NCBI GenBank assembly: GCA_008501545.1
Contig: QQUM01000295.1
Span: 1 to 5,987 of the forward strand
Direction of reading: 5' to 3'
From: Calditrichota bacterium
GTDB taxonomy: Bacteria > Zhuqueibacterota > Zhuqueibacteria > Zhuqueibacterales > Geothermadaptataceae
DNA length: 5,987 nucleotides
Part shown: one piece after another, positions 4,723 through 5,987 of the stretch
Layout: each line of letters opens with the position of its first letter
Numbering within the stretch: the first letter of the stretch is position 1
Notes under the pieces: model-generated
What the model was told of the DNA's origin: nothing
What the model saw: the letters and a program-made list of their open reading frames with translations, nothing else
Database searches by the model: none
Program-made: the position numbers and the translations under genes

Positions 4723-5987
4723 CTAATATGAAAACTGCTCAACGAGCGTTTGAAGTTCGGTCGCCATGCGTGCCAATTCCTGCGAGGTCGATTTTGAATC
4801 ATTCGCGCCTGTACTGGTACTTTCTGCTGCCTGAGCAACACCTGAAATATTGGCTGTAATTTCATCGACCCCACTGGCTGCATCGTTCACATTTTCAAGG
4901 ATTGTCGATGTTGCCACGGATTGCTCTTCAACGGCGCTGGCGATTTGTACCGACAATTTGTTGACATTCGCAATGACATCACTGATATCACGAATTACAG
5001 TGACTGTATCACTCGACTCGTGCTGAATGGCCTGAATTCGCTCGCGAATTTTCTCCGTTGCACCTGTCGTCTGGTCAGCCAGAACCTTGACTTCGTTTGC
5101 GACGACTGCAAATCCACTCCCTGCTGCCCCGGCCCTTGCGGATTCAATCGTCGCGTTCAGGGCAAGTAACCGTGTCTGCGCCGCAATGTTCGAGATAATT
5201 TTCACAACCTGTTCAATTTCATGACTGCTTTCATCAAGTTTGGTGATTGTTTTGCTCGCGGCGGCTGCATATTGCGCTGCATCCGCTGCGATACGTGCCG
5301 CTTCCTGTGCACTCACAGATATTTCCTTAATGGCATGGTTCATTTCCGATGTGCCATTTGCTACATATTTTACATTTTCACTGATACGCCCAGAAGCCAC
5401 TGAGACCGTATTTGACTGATCCGCCGTGCGTACAGCATTTGTCGCCATCGCGTCACTTATGGTAGCGAATTCCTCGGATGATGCCGCAAGATTCCGGGCA
5501 TTTCCAGCAATATTAGCAATACTGCTGCGCAATCTGTTTATTGTTTTGTTGACATCCGCCTGCAGCGCCTCAAACGATCCTTCGAATCTTCCTGCCACAT
5601 GCACGGTAAGATCATTGGATGCCACGTTATTTAAAATATGCGAAATCGAACGAATCGGTATTTCAAATGCCTGGAGCATCGCGTTGATGCCTTCACAAAG
5701 TTGCCGATAGGTTCCTTCGTAATTTTCTTCCTTTGCGCGCACGGATAAATCCCCGGCCTTCGCAGCACTGATCAATACGTCAATCTCACTCAGGATGGCA
5801 TACAATACCTTCACTGTCGTATCAACGCTGGAACCGAGCACTTTGTCAGCTCGATCTTCACGATTTTTCTCTATTTTTAAAATTGGATTATCCAAATCCC
5901 CTCCCGCAATTGCATCCATTTTTCTAGCGGAGTGGGACAGGTTCTCAACCATATCTTTAAAAGCAGATCCCAATTCCCCCTCCTGGA
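4723..5987 (-). CDS. Methyl-accepting chemotaxis protein, C-terminal part with poly-HAMP array (5' end outside window)
   Basis: This is the cytoplasmic part of a chemoreceptor that would pass signals to CheA/CheW. The frame stays open to the window edge, so the sensor domain and membrane segments lie beyond it. Numbering residues from the Leu codon at 5973: the end of one HAMP unit (EGELGSAFKDMVENL, up to about 12), then further HAMP-like units marked by AGGDL (23-27), KAGDLSVRA (72-80) and SNDLTVHVAGRF (119-130), each followed by a helix like CEGINAML or QADVNKTI. A long coiled coil follows (about 150-410). The signalling tip is IAAQTRLLALNATIESARAG (263-282), then AAGSGFAVVANEVKVLADQT. No C-terminal CheR/CheB-tethering pentapeptide is seen; the protein ends LVEQFSY. 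The TTG at 5973 is preceded by AGGAGG and could mimic a start, but the upstream codons continue the HAMP motif, so it is read as internal. Confidence 0.93.
   Translation of the reverse strand, partial: QEGELGSAFKDMVENLSHSARKMDAIAGGDLDNPILKIEKNREDRADKVLGSSVDTTVKVLYAILSEIDVLISAAKAGDLSVRAKEENYEGTYRQLCEGINAMLQAFEIPIRSISHILNNVASNDLTVHVAGRFEGSFEALQADVNKTINRLRSSIANIAGNARNLAASSEEFATISDAMATNAVRTADQSNTVSVASGRISENVKYVANGTSEMNHAIKEISVSAQEAARIAADAAQYAAAASKTITKLDESSHEIEQVVKIISNIAAQTRLLALNATIESARAGAAGSGFAVVANEVKVLADQTTGATEKIRERIQAIQHESSDTVTVIRDISDVIANVNKLSVQIASAVEEQSVATSTILENVNDAASGVDEITANISGVAQAAESTSTGANDSKSTSQELARMATELQTLVEQFSY

Noticed and set aside
4699..4723. Small hairpin just after the chemoreceptor stop (GCAACG TTTTT CGTGC on the minus strand)
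   Set aside because: The stem is five pairs with a bulge, and no T-run follows; it is too weak to call a terminator.
4647..4883. Minus-strand reading of 78 residues overlapping the chemoreceptor end
   Set aside because: It is out of frame with the chemoreceptor, which has strong motifs there; the product is basic and low in recognisable features, and it runs into AT-rich intergenic DNA.
5971..5987. TTG start with AGGAGG upstream, which would make the chemoreceptor fragment a complete short gene
   Set aside because: The codons before the TTG (encoding Q-E-G-E) continue a standard HAMP phrase EGELGxAF, so the purine run is coding sequence and the gene extends past the window.

Overview
The window is a compact stretch of bacterial chromosome of moderate, slightly AT-leaning composition. 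It carries eight protein-coding genes, one of them cut by the right edge, with AT-rich intergenic DNA around them. I see no rRNA, tRNA, insertion sequence, phage gene or CRISPR array. The gene content suggests a free-living, chemotactic bacterium that makes GDP-mannose. It has a PTS(Ntr)-like EIIA protein, a methyl-accepting chemotaxis protein and a Sec-exported protein with a Gram-negative-looking signal peptide. I cannot name the phylum; an uncultured diderm lineage, possibly of the FCB type, is a weak guess from protein style only.

Region by region: positions 71-1199 hold a tightly coupled minus-strand pair, cutA followed one base later by an RNase Z-like metallo-beta-lactamase-fold hydrolase. 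A 152-bp AT-rich divergent intergenic region with a long inverted repeat (1230-1268) separates this pair from the only plus-strand gene (1352-2185). That gene encodes a protein with a cleavable signal peptide followed by a domain resembling the BlaI/MecI winged helix, which is an unexpected combination. It converges with a minus-strand cluster, read in transcription order as a mannose-1-phosphate guanylyltransferase (manC-type), a 90-residue protein of unknown function, a PTS EIIA of the PtsN/fructose class, and a short C4 zinc-ribbon protein. These four genes overlap or are separated by 1-13 bases, so they are probably one operon. A roughly 300-bp AT-rich gap lies upstream of it. The right end is the C-terminal part of a methyl-accepting chemotaxis protein with at least three, probably four, HAMP-like units in tandem.

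The manC cluster joins a sugar-nucleotide enzyme to a phosphorylatable EIIA protein and a putative nucleic-acid- or protein-binding zinc ribbon. This makes a regulatory link between phosphotransfer state and surface-polysaccharide precursor supply conceivable, but that is inference from position only. The most unusual items are the exported winged-helix protein, the dyad beside its promoter region, the compact zinc ribbon, and the chemoreceptor with a poly-HAMP array and an altered signalling tip.
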